DNA from: Auanema rhodensis
Lineage: Eukaryota > Nematoda > Chromadorea > Rhabditida > Rhabditidae
Assembly (NCBI GenBank): GCA_964057225.1
Contig: OZ059896.1
Coordinates: 7,564,001 to 7,628,000, forward strand
Direction of reading: 5' to 3'
DNA length: 64,000 bases
The translations under genes were made by a program, and so were the position numbers. Below the pieces are notes generated by a model that was not told where the DNA came from, did not search any database, and was given only the letters and a program-made list of their open reading frames with translations. This document shows, piece by piece, positions 63,633 through 64,000 of this stretch; the first letter of the stretch is position 1; every line of letters starts with the position of its first letter.

Positions 63633-63962
63633 ATGTGGGAAGGACCCTCCTGGCTCGTAGCTGAACGTGAAGCTAATCAAGCTCTTCAGGAAGCAAGTCC
63701 ACCCAATAAGTGGCCTAGAGTTACTACACCTCCAAGCAGACGACAGTCGCTGCTTAGTAATATTGACGACTCCGGAATAGGTTTATCATTTTGTAGCCCA
63801 CCAATTTCTCAAAAGGTTTGTTGACAGTTTTTTATAAAATTGTAGTGTGGTGTAAAAAATGAAACAAGATATCGAATTTTAGGGAGCCGTCAGGACCTCC
63901 CCGCTTAGAACTCCTAAAACTCGTACAATTGTGCACATGAGTACAACACCTTCACCTTTCCG
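63633..63962 (+). CDS. 5' part of an unidentified Ser/Thr/Pro-rich gene (runs off the window)
   Basis: Two exons are visible, 63633-63815 and 63883-63962 (88 codons in all, ending in the middle of an Arg codon before the donor CCG|GTTAGT); the rest lies outside. It starts MWEGPSWLVAEREANQALQE just after the acceptor TTTTAAG (4 nt before the ATG). The sequence is rich in Ser/Thr-Pro and basic phosphorylation-type sites: TTPPSRRQSLL, SPLRTPKTRT, STTPSPFR. It also has an acidic DDSGIGLS, resembling a beta-TrCP-type phosphodegron. The layout suits a cell-cycle regulated protein, in line with the E2F-type sites upstream, but I do not recognise the family. Confidence 0.7.
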
Positions 63963-64000
63963 GTTAGTATCTATTATTAATAATGCGCATGTTTCAAATT

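Overview
This window is nuclear DNA from a nematode, most likely a chromadorean/rhabditid relative of Caenorhabditis. The evidence is cuticle collagens, very short introns (mostly 39-55 nt, GT...TTTTCAG), splice acceptors lying 0-12 nt before many start codons (trans-splicing), a tight same-strand gene cluster that looks like an operon, and ribosomal protein and cytochrome c sequences close to C. elegans. Intergenic DNA is strongly AT-rich with TA, GA/CT and other microsatellites. Short GC/CpG-rich blocks sit in front of several genes. All gene models below were built by hand from conserved protein sequence, splice signals and frame arithmetic.

Layout. 1-2.5 kb: AT-rich DNA. 2.5-4.3 kb (-): cuticle collagen with a TATA box at 4.59 kb. 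6.8-11.4 kb: a mitochondria/ribosome block with ECSIT (-), rpl-20 (+), cytochrome c (+) and MECR (-). 14.1-17.7 kb (+): FNIP (folliculin-interacting protein). 19.95-20.6 kb (+): small Cys-tail (CYSTM-like) protein. 21.7-22.9 kb (-): SLC35B4-like nucleotide-sugar transporter. 23.4-30.2 kb (-): PDZD8 (SMP, PDZ, C2-like and C1 domains, 29 exons), with a complete intronless cuticle collagen (26.6-27.5 kb) inside one intron on the same strand. 30.8-33.2 kb (-): GPI-anchored ephrin. 33.2-40.3 kb: AT-rich gene-free DNA. 40.4-42.0 kb (+): TMEM144-like transporter. 42.3-44.1 kb (-): unknown four-span membrane protein. 44.9-46.2 kb (-): phosphoserine phosphatase. 46.2-50.9 kb: purine-rich gene-free DNA. 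50.9-52.1 kb (+): secreted C-type lectin. 52.1-55.3 kb: gene-free. 55.3-55.7 kb (+): small single-span membrane protein. 56.0-61.3 kb (-): probable operon lin-54 > ADAT2 > COX11 > HPF1. 61.5-62.3 kb (+): rpl-12, divergent from lin-54. 63.6 kb to the end (+): 5' part of an unidentified gene.

Most genes are housekeeping: mitochondrial assembly and respiration (ECSIT, cytochrome c, COX11, MECR), translation (rpl-20, rpl-12, ADAT2), ER/lysosome contact and signalling (PDZD8, FNIP), cell-cycle repression (LIN-54) and DNA-damage ADP-ribosylation (HPF1). The observations most worth checking are a predicted poison exon in rpl-12 intron 2, the collagen nested in PDZD8, the four-gene operon ending in a PBZ-bearing HPF1, and CHR/E2F-like motifs around lin-54, rpl-12 and the last partial gene. 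No prokaryotic features, CRISPR arrays, rRNA, tRNA or intact transposons were recognised.
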